From Clostridium celatum DSM 1785 (GTDB lineage Bacteria > Bacillota > Clostridia > Clostridiales > Clostridiaceae): DNA of 64,000 bases. The notes beneath the pieces were generated by a model that did no database searches, was not told the DNA's origin, and was given only the letters and a program-made list of their open reading frames with translations. This document shows, in pieces, positions 45,434 to 55,261 of this stretch. The translations under genes and the position numbers were made by a program. The number at the start of each line of letters is the position of its first letter. Positions within the stretch are counted from its first letter, which is position 1. The stretch spans positions 1 through 64,000 of the forward strand of contig NZ_KB291655.1 in assembly GCF_000320405.1 (NCBI RefSeq), written 5' to 3'.

Positions 45434-46435
45434 TTAAAATGCAAAATTCTTTAAGCTAGTATTTATTTTTCCTAACATATTAGGAACTACTCTAACTATA
45501 GTAGGTAAGAAAAATGCTACTATTGTTGCTAATGCACAAAGAGCGAATATTTCCCATTGCATAGGGTGACCAATATAAATTTGATATCCATGTATTGCTG
45601 CTATTCCTATTGCTCCAACTATTATTACCTTAGATACTAAAAAACATGTTAAATTAATTATCTTAAATAAAAATATAATTATTGATAAGATTAATATTAC
45701 CGGTATTACTAATATCTTAAATGGAACCTTTATTAAATTTAAAATTTTGTTATTATCACTACTTTTTTTGACAACAACCTTTTGTCCTTTGACTTTGCTT
45801 TGTTTTTCATCTACATTTTTATTTTCTGAAAACTCATTATTTTTCATTCTATTTATATAATTATTTTCATCACTATCATTACTATTTTTCTCTGTATAAT
45901 TTTTGTTTTCTTTCTTCTCTTTGGTATTATTTGTATTATTCTTTTTCTTAGCCTTACTCTTTATTGGTTTATTTTTATTATTTCTTTTTCTAATTTCTAC
46001 AATTTCTTCGTCTTCACTGTCATCTAAAGATAAAAACTCCTCTTTAGATATTGCTATATGTCTTTCTGTTAATGTATTTTCTTTAGATTTCCTTATTATT
46101 TCTTGAATTTCTTCTGCACTCATTTTAACAGTACAATCTAAATCATAATTTTCTTCAACCTTTTTTTCAGCTTCTTTAATTTCTTCATTTTCATTCAAAC
46201 CTTTATTGTTTGTATACTCTTCTTCTATATTCTTAATTATTTTCTCTTCTAATTCTTTCTCTTCAAACTCTTTCATTAATTCATCATAAGCTGCTTTAAA
46301 TAAACTTAAAAACTTATCTAATTTTTTCTTATCACGTACTTCATTATTAAATTTATTAACTTGCTTTTCATAGGCTTGTCTTATTTCCTCTTTCGACGCA
46401 CCTTCCTTTATTCCTAAAATATTAAAACAATCCAT
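45434..46435 (-). CDS. J-domain-like membrane protein lacking HPD
   Basis: A 333-residue protein. Residues 1-55 look like a J domain (MDCFNILGIKEGASKEEIRQAY), but the HPD tripeptide that activates Hsp70 is absent (NKFNNEV in its place), so it is a degenerate J-like domain. Then a charged Lys/Glu/Asn-rich region (about 55-225) with many low-complexity runs, and two to three hydrophobic segments at the end (about 232-255, 258-280, 287-310). Not a functional DnaJ by motif; probably a membrane scaffold. GGAG precedes the ATG. Confidence 0.75.
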   Translation of the reverse strand: MDCFNILGIKEGASKEEIRQAYEKQVNKFNNEVRDKKKLDKFLSLFKAAYDELMKEFEEKELEEKIIKNIEEEYTNNKGLNENEEIKEAEKKVEENYDLDCTVKMSAEEIQEIIRKSKENTLTERHIAISKEEFLSLDDSEDEEIVEIRKRNNKNKPIKSKAKKKNNTNNTKEKKENKNYTEKNSNDSDENNYINRMKNNEFSENKNVDEKQSKVKGQKVVVKKSSDNNKILNLIKVPFKILVIPVILILSIIIFLFKIINLTCFLVSKVIIVGAIGIAAIHGYQIYIGHPMQWEIFALCALATIVAFFLPTIVRVVPNMLGKINTSLKNFAF

Positions 46436-46590
46436 ATTATCTTCTCCATATTTTAATTAATTATAACTTTAACTAAATTACAAATTTAAAGTTTCACTTA
46501 TTAGTATATCAATATTAATTTAAATATTAAATAGTAGTTATAACCATTAACTCCACATTAGCAATACAATATACTCTATAAAATAATAAG

Positions 46591-46637
46591 AACACCCTTA
46601 GAAATAAAGTAATTTAATTTCTTTATTCTAAAGGTGT
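46591..46637 (-). terminator. Terminator of the double-GH84 gene
   Basis: Imperfect stem AACACCCTTAGAAATAAAG / CTTTATTCTAAAGGTGT, starting right after the stop codon; T-rich exit on the minus strand. Confidence 0.6.
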
Positions 46638-46645
46638 ATTATTAT

Positions 46646-49600
46646 TTATCTTTTCTTTTTAAATAAGTTTACTCCTATTGCAGATATCATAGTACCAAAA
46701 ATTCCAATAACTCCTGCTGCTCTTCCCCCTGTATTAGGTAACTTTCCTTGTTCTTTATTAGTGCTATTACCATTACTACTAGTACTGCTACTTACATTAT
46801 TACTGTTTCCTGTATTAGTATTTCCAGTATTACTGCTAATATTGTCTTCAGTAGCATTACTACTTGAGTTATTATTTTCAGTATTTGAGCTATTACCCTC
46901 ATTCTTATCTACACTATTTTCTACTAATCTACCTAAAGCTGCTTCTAAAGTACTCTTCGCCTTATATACTTCATCTTCAGTAGCATCTTCATTGCTAAGA
47001 ACCAACTTAGCCATTTCTAATGCTTTAGCTACATTACTATAGCTTACTTCTGTATATTTACTTGCATCTAAGCTTTCTATCTTATTAATTAACTCTTGTA
47101 ACTTATCTTTATTTGGTTTTAATCTTAATTCAAGGTATGCTCTAATTAAATTATTATACCCTTCTTTAACTTCATTTTCTAAAGCATTTTCATCATTAAC
47201 AATAGTATTTGCCTCATCCAATGCAGTTTCTAAATTACTCCAAGTTGAAGTTATAAATTCTTCCTTATTTAATGCATTAATCTTTTCTATTAAAGCAGTT
47301 AAAGAAGCTTTATCCCCTTTATAGAAAGATAGCTTTTGCATTACAGATGATAATCTATCAAATGCAGCATCTACTTGTGATTGAGTTGATTTAGAATTAT
47401 TTAAAATTTCCTTTGCATTTTCAAGTGCAGCCTTAAATTCAGTAACAACTACAGGAACAACATTCTCTAAATCTTCATCTGTAATTTCCTCTGCAATCTC
47501 AATAGCAATTCCTAACGCTACTTTATTTACTTCCTTATCAATTGATTCATTATTTTCATTCACTATTATTTCATATATTTTTGGAAGTGGCTTACTAGCG
47601 TCAAATTCTATCTTAACTTCTACAATTTCATCATTAACAGCTAAGTCACTTAATTGTTTTCCTAATACACCTATAGTTTTCCAAACACCATTAGTATTTT
47701 TAACACTTACTGTAGCTTCACATATATTATCTTTATCTTGAAGGAATACTATATTTTCTACATTTGTTATTCTTGTCATCTTATAAATTAAATTTTCACC
47801 ATTTCTAACATTTTCAGCTTCAAAAGCAGTTGTTAAATCTTCATCATATAGATAATCCCATCTACCAGTATCAAAAGTACCTTCTACTAAGTCAACAGTA
47901 TCATCTCCAGCATCAGGAACTGTTTTATTAATTTCTACCTCAAATAATTGAACCCAATATCCTGAATTTTCTCCATTAGCAATTATTCTAATATATTTTG
48001 CCATTTTACCATTAGCATTTACAGAAGCTACCTTTTTATCTCCTTCTGATGTATATTGTAATTCACCTAATGAAGTCCAATTAATACCGTCTTCTGATAT
48101 TTGATATTCAGAATTTCTCATATAGTCCATATTTCCAAAGTAAGCAGTTACATCATAAAGAGGTATCTTATTACCTAAATCTATTTGTATATAATGTCCT
48201 GCCCCAGATGATTTATCTGACCAATACTTAGTAGACTTATCTCCATCTAAAGCTTTATCTATAGTATAGCTTTGATAAGTTCCTATATTTTGTGAAATAG
48301 TTGGTGTTATCTTATATACAGGTATTGCTTTAAAGCTATTAATATCTATATTCTTTGTATTATTACTCTTATTTACTAATCTAATATAAGTTGCAGCAAT
48401 ACTTTCATTAGTCTTCATTACACCATCTGAAATTGTTGTTTCAGCTTCACTCCACTCAATTCCATTTAATGAATATTCAAGTGATAATCCTTCATAATCA
48501 CTAGCATTAATATTAATCTCTGCTAACTTAATTGCTTTAGGAAGAGCAATTCCTATATAATCATTTTTAGCAAGCTCTAAAGCTGTAATATCGTTTATAG
48601 AATATACTCCACTTTCAAGACTTACTTCAATATTTAACTCTTTGTTTAAAGATGTTATAACCTCTGGATCTATTTCTTTAAACATTACTTTTGACATGAT
48701 ATTGCTTGAAGCAGTTATAACATCATTTATAAGTGGTTTAAGTCTTTTTTCTCCTACAGCAACAGCATATTGTACTGTTCCTGAGTCTTCCATTCTATCA
48801 ACAGTAAAATTATTCATTTCATTTAACTTTTCTGTTGCTAGATTATTGTTATCAAGCCATGTTTCTATTTTACCTTCTTCTGCAGCAATTAATGATTTCA
48901 TAGCTGCTACCCCTGATTCACCTAATGCTTTATATGCGCCTAAGAATGGTTCTATTTCTGAAAGTAAAGCTTCATTATTTATATTATTTGTAATAGCTTC
49001 ATAATCTGAAAGGATTATGCTAAATTCATTTAATAGTTCATTTGCAATATCCACTATTGATTTATTATTAGCTATTGCACTTTTTAATGCAGTTATTTTA
49101 TCTGATAAATACCAAGATTCATCATATTCAAAAGTTCCACTTGCACCACCATCATCCTTAAGGTATGACGTATTAGATGCAAATCGCATAAATTCCTCTT
49201 TTATTTCTGGTACAAGCTTTTCTATTGCAGTTTCCCAACTGCTCATATAATCAAAGCTATCTGTATTCCAAGTGTAATCAGCTATACTATATAAAGTAAC
49301 CTTTGAAGCTTCTGCTTGATTCATTGGATTTGAGAAGAATCCACTAACATTATCTAAGTCTGTATTTAAATTGTGTAAAGGAGCCATAAGAAGTCTTGAA
49401 TCACAATAGTCATTAACTGGATAATTCCACCAAACTGCTAAATCTTTATCTACTCCTGTTTGTGTCTTTGGCCACTCCATAACATCTTTAGATATATTAG
49501 ACATAGTTGCATGACCTGTCCACATTACTTGAATATCAGAATGTAAAGTTTGCATAAATGGTTTAAAGTAGTTGTTCATACTTGGTCCCCATGCAGAGTT

Positions 49601-52600
49601 ATATCTTGCAGAAATAACTATCATAGGTGCAACATCACCTTTTGCCTTTACAAACTCAGTATCAATTCTATTAATCCACTCTGCTTGCTTTTTACCATTA
49701 GTCCAATCATCTGTATCATCAAATAAAACACCAAATTGTCTTACACCTAAATCATATAATTGTTCGTATTTAGCTATAAGAGCATCGAAGTCTGCTTCAG
49801 TAAATTGTAATGTAGCTCCTGGATGAATTGTCCAGCAGAAATTAACATTATTTTCTGCTCCTGCTTGTGCAAGTTCAGCTATTTGTTTAGCTTCTTCTTC
49901 TGGATATAAATCCTTCCAATTACTCCTATGGTATGGATCATCCTTTGGAGCATAAATATAAGTATTCATCTTATATTCACTGCAATCTTTCATAAGACTC
50001 ATTCTTTCTTCATGACTCCATGGAGTTCCATAGAATCCTTCAATAAATCCTCTAAACTCTATTTCAGGATAATCTCCGATTACAACTTCTGCAAATTTAT
50101 TATTTTCGCTCTTTTCTAAAATTTGCCCTAATGTTAATACAGCATAATATGCTCCATCACTATCTGAAGCCACTATAGATATATTACCCTTTTCATTTTC
50201 ATCATTACTAGTTTTAATTACATATCCTTCTTTATTATCTAAAGCTTCATTTTCTAATAATTCACTTTCTATACAATTATCACAATGGTCCTTATCTGAA
50301 GTTATTATTATATTTGCCTTATCAGATACAACTTCGTCTGAAATATTATATTTTATATCATTTTCTTTTAATATCTCTTCTAACTTATCTACAGTTGCTT
50401 CTTCTTGTTCTCCATGAATTACAACATTAACATCTCCTACTAATTCCATTCCTTCTTCTGATAAATAAGTAGTTTCTTGAGGAACTGGATAAACTAAAGA
50501 ATCCTTCTCTTCATCTGGAACTACTGGTATTGTTGGTAATTCAATTTCACCTTCTAATCCCATTACTTCAACTTCATAAATTCTTGCAGCATTATCACTA
50601 CCTTGAGTAGGCTTATCTACTATTAACTTAACATATCTAGCTTGAGTTACAGGAATTCTATCCGTAGTTATTCCATCTATATTATTTGTAACCTTTACTA
50701 CCTCTTTATAATTTTCTCCATCTGAACTAACTTGTACTCTATATGCTTTAGTATTCATTGAAGCAGCTTCTCCACCTGCCTCTGAATGTTTTATAACTAT
50801 ATCTGTTATTGTATCGATTTTTCCTAAATCTATAGTTAAATTATGAGTACTTCCATTATTAGCACACCATTTAGTATTTGATTTTCCATCAACAGCTTTT
50901 TCTGGTGATTCAGCTGCTGCAACAAAGCCTGATGCAGTTACTGATTTTCCTAAAGCAAGATTAGTTTTTTCAGTACTTGCTGCATTTGAAACAGTAATTA
51001 TTCCCTTTTTAACAATCTCATCTTTTCCTAAAGCATTCTTAGCTTTTAATGTTACTGAATATACTCCTTCTTTTTCATAAGTTACAGTTGGATTTTCTTC
51101 AGTACTAGTTTCAATATTAGCGCCTGTAAATGTCCATTCAAATTCTGATGATGCCATTGAGCTTAAATTTGTAAATTTAACTTCTTGACCTGGTGCCACA
51201 AAAGTACTTGAGACATCAAAATCTGCTATTGCTTCAAAGCTACTATTTAAGGCTTCAGTTATAAACGCTAGTGCAGTTTTTTCTGAAAGCTTTTTACCAC
51301 TATTTAAACTAGACATATTTGAATTTAATAAACTCTTTAGTCTATCTGCCTCTGAAGTATTCTTATTTGACTTAGCTATTAAGTATTCTAAAGCTAATTT
51401 ATCATTTTCTCCTAAAAGCTTTAACTTATCTAAGTTTTCACTACAATGAGATAATATTTCACTAGGTAATTCTGCTTTTAATTTATCAGCAGCTTCAATC
51501 ATATCATTAAATTCTTTATTTAAAATTTCAATTTCAGCAGTAACATCTTGTCCTTTAACTATCTTTCTAAGTAAATCATCCATAGTACTTCTTATTTCTG
51601 GCGCATCTCCTCTTCCAGTAGAAGCCCAGCTTGCTTCCATTCTTGATGAATGATTTGCAAATGTTATCATATAAGGGGCTAAGTCGCCATACATTTTTTC
51701 TATAGCATTTTCCCAGGATTTTTGATAATCATATTCTGATGTATTCCAAGCATAATCCGCACCTGTTGCTAAAGTTATTTTTGAAAGTTCTGCATGTTCC
51801 ATTGGATTCATAGTAAAAAAGTCTATTTGACCTTCTAGAGCTTTATCTGCATTATATACTGGCCCTAAAGCTAATTTTTCTTTCATATAGTCTGTAACAG
51901 GATAGTTCCACCATATTCCCATTCTTTTCCCATAAACTGAATTTACGAAGTTAGCATTTTCTAAATCTATTCCTTCTGATACAACTACAGGACCTGTCCA
52001 CATAACCATTATGTCACTATCTAGCGTAGATGAAAAATCAGTTGTATATTTAGTTAACTCATCAATTGTTCCCATAGCATGAGTATCATATTCTGTAGGC
52101 ACAGTTATAAGAGGTTTAACATCACCTTTAGCTTTAACAAACTCTTTATTAAATCTATTTAGTAATTCAGCTTGCTTAACGCCATCTTTATTACTTATAT
52201 CATCAAATAATATGGCAAAACTTCTAACTCCCATGTCATATAATGATTGGCATTTATTTATTAAAGCTTGAAAATCTGCCTCTCCATTGTCTCCATCAAA
52301 ATTAATATCTATTCCTGGAGAAATTGCAAATACAAAGTCTACCTTATTTTCTTTAGACGTTTCAATAAGTTCATTCATTCTGCTCATTTCACTATCTGGA
52401 TAAGGTTCTCTCCAATTTTCTCTGTGATATGGATCATCCTTTGGAGCATAAATATAAGTATTCATTTTATTATCACCATAAAACTCTATTTGATCTAATC
52501 TATCTTCATTAGACCATGGTGTTCCATAAAATCCTTCTACTATTCCTCTTGTCTTCATAGTAGGTTCATCACTTATAACAACATCATTTGAATATTTAGA

Positions 52601-53125
52601 ACTACCGTCATTAACTATCAACTGCGTTAACGTTTTAACTCCATAAAAAGTACCATCTTCATCTTTACCTTCAATTAAAATTGTTCCACCTTTACCTTCA
52701 CTTGATTCAACAGCAAGTATATATCCTTCTTCTTTTAAGCCTTCTGTACCAGAAATACCTATTTTCTCCTTAGCTTCATCCATTTCTTTAATATCATCTT
52801 CTAATTCACCTATTATTAAAGTAGTTGATGATTCATCATAAGTTTCATTAATAGTAATATCATTTGCAATTAAAAACTCTTTTAAAATTCTAATTGCATC
52901 TTCATCTGCAACATCTTGCCCCTTTAAATTAATTGATGATGTAATTTTTAAAACACCTTCATTAGTCTCCACACTTTCAGGAACTTGGCTTAATTGTGGT
53001 ATGCTTATACTTACTTCTTCATTAACATCAGCAAAAGCATCAATTTTAGTTATAGTTAGACCATTAATAATAAACACACTAGCCATAGTTGTTGCTAATA
53101 TTCTTTTTAACATCTCTCTTTTCAC
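46646..53125 (-). CDS. Wall-anchored hyaluronidase-like protein with two GH84 modules
   Basis: About 2159 residues. Signal peptide (about 1-33), GH20b-like domain (40-180), GH84 module 1 (about 185-490: EGFYGTPWS near 198, Asp pair FAILFDDIS near 306), helices, PKD domain (about 650-720), CBM32 (about 725-850), a second GH20b-like domain (about 870-1025), GH84 module 2 (about 1030-1320: EGFYGTPWS, FGVLFDDTDD near 1133), helices, discoidin-like modules (about 1490-1850), three FIVAR repeats (about 1865-2070), an Asn/Ser-rich spacer and an LPNTG sortase signal. Clostridial NagH/NagI/NagJ normally have one GH84 module. GTG at 53125 is chosen: AGGGGG lies 7 nt upstream; the in-frame ATG at 53182 lacks a site. 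GH84 enzymes release beta-GlcNAc from host glycans. Confidence 0.93.
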   Translation of the reverse strand: MKREMLKRILATTMASVFIINGLTITKIDAFADVNEEVSISIPQLSQVPESVETNEGVLKITSSINLKGQDVADEDAIRILKEFLIANDITINETYDESSTTLIIGELEDDIKEMDEAKEKIGISGTEGLKEEGYILAVESSEGKGGTILIEGKDEDGTFYGVKTLTQLIVNDGSSKYSNDVVISDEPTMKTRGIVEGFYGTPWSNEDRLDQIEFYGDNKMNTYIYAPKDDPYHRENWREPYPDSEMSRMNELIETSKENKVDFVFAISPGIDINFDGDNGEADFQALINKCQSLYDMGVRSFAILFDDISNKDGVKQAELLNRFNKEFVKAKGDVKPLITVPTEYDTHAMGTIDELTKYTTDFSSTLDSDIMVMWTGPVVVSEGIDLENANFVNSVYGKRMGIWWNYPVTDYMKEKLALGPVYNADKALEGQIDFFTMNPMEHAELSKITLATGADYAWNTSEYDYQKSWENAIEKMYGDLAPYMITFANHSSRMEASWASTGRGDAPEIRSTMDDLLRKIVKGQDVTAEIEILNKEFNDMIEAADKLKAELPSEILSHCSENLDKLKLLGENDKLALEYLIAKSNKNTSEADRLKSLLNSNMSSLNSGKKLSEKTALAFITEALNSSFEAIADFDVSSTFVAPGQEVKFTNLSSMASSEFEWTFTGANIETSTEENPTVTYEKEGVYSVTLKAKNALGKDEIVKKGIITVSNAASTEKTNLALGKSVTASGFVAAAESPEKAVDGKSNTKWCANNGSTHNLTIDLGKIDTITDIVIKHSEAGGEAASMNTKAYRVQVSSDGENYKEVVKVTNNIDGITTDRIPVTQARYVKLIVDKPTQGSDNAARIYEVEVMGLEGEIELPTIPVVPDEEKDSLVYPVPQETTYLSEEGMELVGDVNVVIHGEQEEATVDKLEEILKENDIKYNISDEVVSDKANIIITSDKDHCDNCIESELLENEALDNKEGYVIKTSNDENEKGNISIVASDSDGAYYAVLTLGQILEKSENNKFAEVVIGDYPEIEFRGFIEGFYGTPWSHEERMSLMKDCSEYKMNTYIYAPKDDPYHRSNWKDLYPEEEAKQIAELAQAGAENNVNFCWTIHPGATLQFTEADFDALIAKYEQLYDLGVRQFGVLFDDTDDWTNGKKQAEWINRIDTEFVKAKGDVAPMIVISARYNSAWGPSMNNYFKPFMQTLHSDIQVMWTGHATMSNISKDVMEWPKTQTGVDKDLAVWWNYPVNDYCDSRLLMAPLHNLNTDLDNVSGFFSNPMNQAEASKVTLYSIADYTWNTDSFDYMSSWETAIEKLVPEIKEEFMRFASNTSYLKDDGGASGTFEYDESWYLSDKITALKSAIANNKSIVDIANELLNEFSIILSDYEAITNNINNEALLSEIEPFLGAYKALGESGVAAMKSLIAAEEGKIETWLDNNNLATEKLNEMNNFTVDRMEDSGTVQYAVAVGEKRLKPLINDVITASSNIMSKVMFKEIDPEVITSLNKELNIEVSLESGVYSINDITALELAKNDYIGIALPKAIKLAEININASDYEGLSLEYSLNGIEWSEAETTISDGVMKTNESIAATYIRLVNKSNNTKNIDINSFKAIPVYKITPTISQNIGTYQSYTIDKALDGDKSTKYWSDKSSGAGHYIQIDLGNKIPLYDVTAYFGNMDYMRNSEYQISEDGINWTSLGELQYTSEGDKKVASVNANGKMAKYIRIIANGENSGYWVQLFEVEINKTVPDAGDDTVDLVEGTFDTGRWDYLYDEDLTTAFEAENVRNGENLIYKMTRITNVENIVFLQDKDNICEATVSVKNTNGVWKTIGVLGKQLSDLAVNDEIVEVKIEFDASKPLPKIYEIIVNENNESIDKEVNKVALGIAIEIAEEITDEDLENVVPVVVTEFKAALENAKEILNNSKSTQSQVDAAFDRLSSVMQKLSFYKGDKASLTALIEKINALNKEEFITSTWSNLETALDEANTIVNDENALENEVKEGYNNLIRAYLELRLKPNKDKLQELINKIESLDASKYTEVSYSNVAKALEMAKLVLSNEDATEDEVYKAKSTLEAALGRLVENSVDKNEGNSSNTENNNSSSNATEDNISSNTGNTNTGNSNNVSSSTSSNGNSTNKEQGKLPNTGGRAAGVIGIFGTMISAIGVNLFKKKR

Positions 53126-53200
53126 ATCTTTTCCCCCTATTATATTTACGTAATAATTAAAAAGTAGACCATTAATTAACATTTATCTCTCTTACTTTTA

Positions 53201-53229
53201 ATAATAATCCTTTTTGTAATTATTTACAA
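53201..53229 (-). promoter_or_regulatory. Likely promoter of the double-GH84 gene
   Basis: Minus strand TTGTAA (53229-53224), 17-nt spacer, TATTAT (53206-53201), about 75 nt upstream of the GTG start. Confidence 0.45.
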
Positions 53230-53391
53230 CTATGTAATTTTATTCTCATTATTTTTTTCTTATATCTATTTAAGTTTTCCCTAATTTTTATTCCAGATTC
53301 ATGAAATTTTATCAAATGTAATGCCCATTCTACCATATATATTTTTACATAATAAAAGAGGCTGTATTATTGATATACTAGCCCCCAATCT

Positions 53392-53826
53392 TTACCTTAA
53401 ACTACTTATTAAATTGTCAATTGACCAAACTCTTTTATCTCCTAATAAACTTTTAGATATATTAAATAAGGCCTTATCCTCTGTAACTAATATTAACTCT
53501 GAATTTATATAACAAGTATATAAATTTAATAAATCTACTTGAGACAGTTTATTTTTTTCTTTTTTATCTTTAGTTTCATAATCAAAGATTAAATAAAATC
53601 CACTTATATCTTTTTTATCTATTTCTATAGATACTGGTAAAAGTTCGCAAAATCGTTGACTTAGTATATAATTGCCTTTATATTTTCTTTTTTCTTTTAT
53701 TGAAATTTCCTCTAAAACATCTTTTAATATTACTATTTTATTTTCTTTTATTAGTTCACTTAAGTTATCCTCATTTCTTTCCCATAATTTAATTATTATA
53801 TTACTATCTATCAAATATCTATTCAT
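53392..53826 (-). CDS. PIN-domain protein (VapC-like), no visible antitoxin
   Basis: A 144-residue protein with the PIN nuclease outline: YLIDSNIIIKLWE at the start (first acidic residue), a central EEIS helix, SQVDLLNLY (about 102) and LVTEDKALF (about 120) supplying later acidic residues. VapC-type PIN proteins cleave RNA and are normally paired with an antitoxin gene immediately upstream; the 155 nt upstream here hold no frame. The ATG at 53826 is favoured: AGGA is 9 nt upstream, whereas an ATG three codons earlier abuts it. It could instead be an rRNA- or tRNA-processing PIN. Confidence 0.65.
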   Translation of the reverse strand: MNRYLIDSNIIIKLWERNEDNLSELIKENKIVILKDVLEEISIKEKRKYKGNYILSQRFCELLPVSIEIDKKDISGFYLIFDYETKDKKEKNKLSQVDLLNLYTCYINSELILVTEDKALFNISKSLLGDKRVWSIDNLISSLR

Positions 53827-53953
53827 TGCTATCATTCCTAATCATTTATTTTCTATAATTATATTAAATTAAAAATAAGTAAGTATAATTTAAAGCTCAA
53901 TATTTATTTTTATCAATTATTTTTTACTTACTCAAATTTTTATAAATTAATAA

Positions 53954-53983
53954 AAAATAGGATGATTTAAGTCATCCTATTTT
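53954..53983 (-). terminator. Terminator overlapping the coiled-coil gene stop codon
   Basis: Perfect 12-bp stem AAAATAGGATGA / TCATCCTATTTT with a 6-nt loop and T6 exit on the minus strand; its upper arm overlaps the stop codon at 53982-53984 by two bases. Confidence 0.85.
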
Positions 53984-55034
53984 ATGAAACTTCTTCTTCT
54001 TTTTTTGGTAAATTCGCAATATCTATAGTTCTTAAATTTAAAATTTTAATAACTGTTTGTAATAAATAAAATTCATGACCACTATCGGAAACTAATCCCT
54101 CTACTAATCTCCATGTAGAATTTTCATTATCTCTAGCCCAAGCTGTAATATTATGCGTATCTACACCATATTCAATACTATTAATCTTATAAGTAAAATT
54201 AAAAGCTCTATAAGTTAATTTATTAATATCATCAATTAACTTCTCTTTAATTTCATCTACAAAACCTTCAAAAATATTTCTATTAATTTTTATATAATTT
54301 TGGCTACATTCAGTTATACTTTCATAAACTTTACATTTTCTTTCTTCTATAATTATATTAAGTAAAATCATCTCTCTACTATTACTTAAATAATATTTAT
54401 TGATTTCATCACTTTCATTTAATAATTTTTCTAATAAATTATTAAAATAACTTATATAAATCAAAAGTAACATATCATTAGTATCAAATTCTTTTTCTAA
54501 AATTTTTATCTTACTAATTATAGTATCTAATATAGTTTTAATTTTTTCTTCGTTGTTAAGTAGATAATATTCTTTTAATATTGTTAAAATATTTTCTTCA
54601 TAAAGATCACTTTGAATATTATTATCTTTTATTTTGTTATCATTATAAATAACTTCATCTTCATTTTTAATTTTACTATCTATATCTTTATCATTTAATG
54701 ATTTACTTTCTAACTCTTCTTTTTGTTCTAGCTTTTCAGAAGAACACTCTTCACTTAAAATAATATTCTCTTCTAAATCAATATTATTATTTCCTAAAAT
54801 TAATACTTCAATTTCCTCTTTATTTTCTTTTGTTGCATAATTATTTTCATCTTCTAAATACTTTTCTTTTATTATCCTTAATTCTTCTTCTAACACCTTA
54901 ATTTTTTCATTAGCTGAAGTTAAACTTTCTTTATATTCTTCTATTTGTATTTTATTCTCTTCAATTATTTTTAGTAATTCTTCAATTTTATTTTTTTCAT
55001 TTTCTTTTTTTAATTTTAAAAAATTAAATTTCAT
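53982..55034 (-). CDS. Coiled-coil protein, unknown
   Basis: A roughly 350-residue, very Lys/Glu/Asn-rich protein. A long coiled coil (about 5-75) is followed by an acidic disordered stretch (about 80-145) and a more ordered C-terminal half (about 150-345), with a less charged end (GVDTHNITAWARDNENSTWRL, split here as GVDTHNITAWARDN and ENSTWRL). No signal peptide or membrane segment. Start is uncertain: ATG at 55034, or GTG at 55046; neither has a strong ribosome site. Not recognised. Confidence 0.6.
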   Translation of the reverse strand: MKFNFLKLKKENEKNKIEELLKIIEENKIQIEEYKESLTSANEKIKVLEEELRIIKEKYLEDENNYATKENKEEIEVLILGNNNIDLEENIILSEECSSEKLEQKEELESKSLNDKDIDSKIKNEDEVIYNDNKIKDNNIQSDLYEENILTILKEYYLLNNEEKIKTILDTIISKIKILEKEFDTNDMLLLIYISYFNNLLEKLLNESDEINKYYLSNSREMILLNIIIEERKCKVYESITECSQNYIKINRNIFEGFVDEIKEKLIDDINKLTYRAFNFTYKINSIEYGVDTHNITAWARDNENSTWRLVEGLVSDSGHEFYLLQTVIKILNLRTIDIANLPKKEEEVS

Positions 55035-55176
55035 ACGCCATCCCACAATCTTCTATATTAGACTATATTTTTATTTTTTATTATAGTATTTTATATCCAC
55101 ATTGTCTAATGTAAATAATCCCATAACCATTTAAAAATAATTTTTCTATATTTACCATCACTATCCTCAAAGTTAA

Positions 55177-55215
55177 AGCAGTAAATATATTTATAACATT
55201 AAATTATTTACTGCT
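55177..55215 (-). terminator. Hairpin downstream of the NlpC/P60 gene
   Basis: Perfect 11-bp stem AGCAGTAAATA / TATTTACTGCT with a 17-nt loop; only a weak T-run at the exit. Confidence 0.5.
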
Positions 55216-55261
55216 CTTACTTATTATTATTCTTTTAATATTGTAGAATTCCTCTTTTTAT

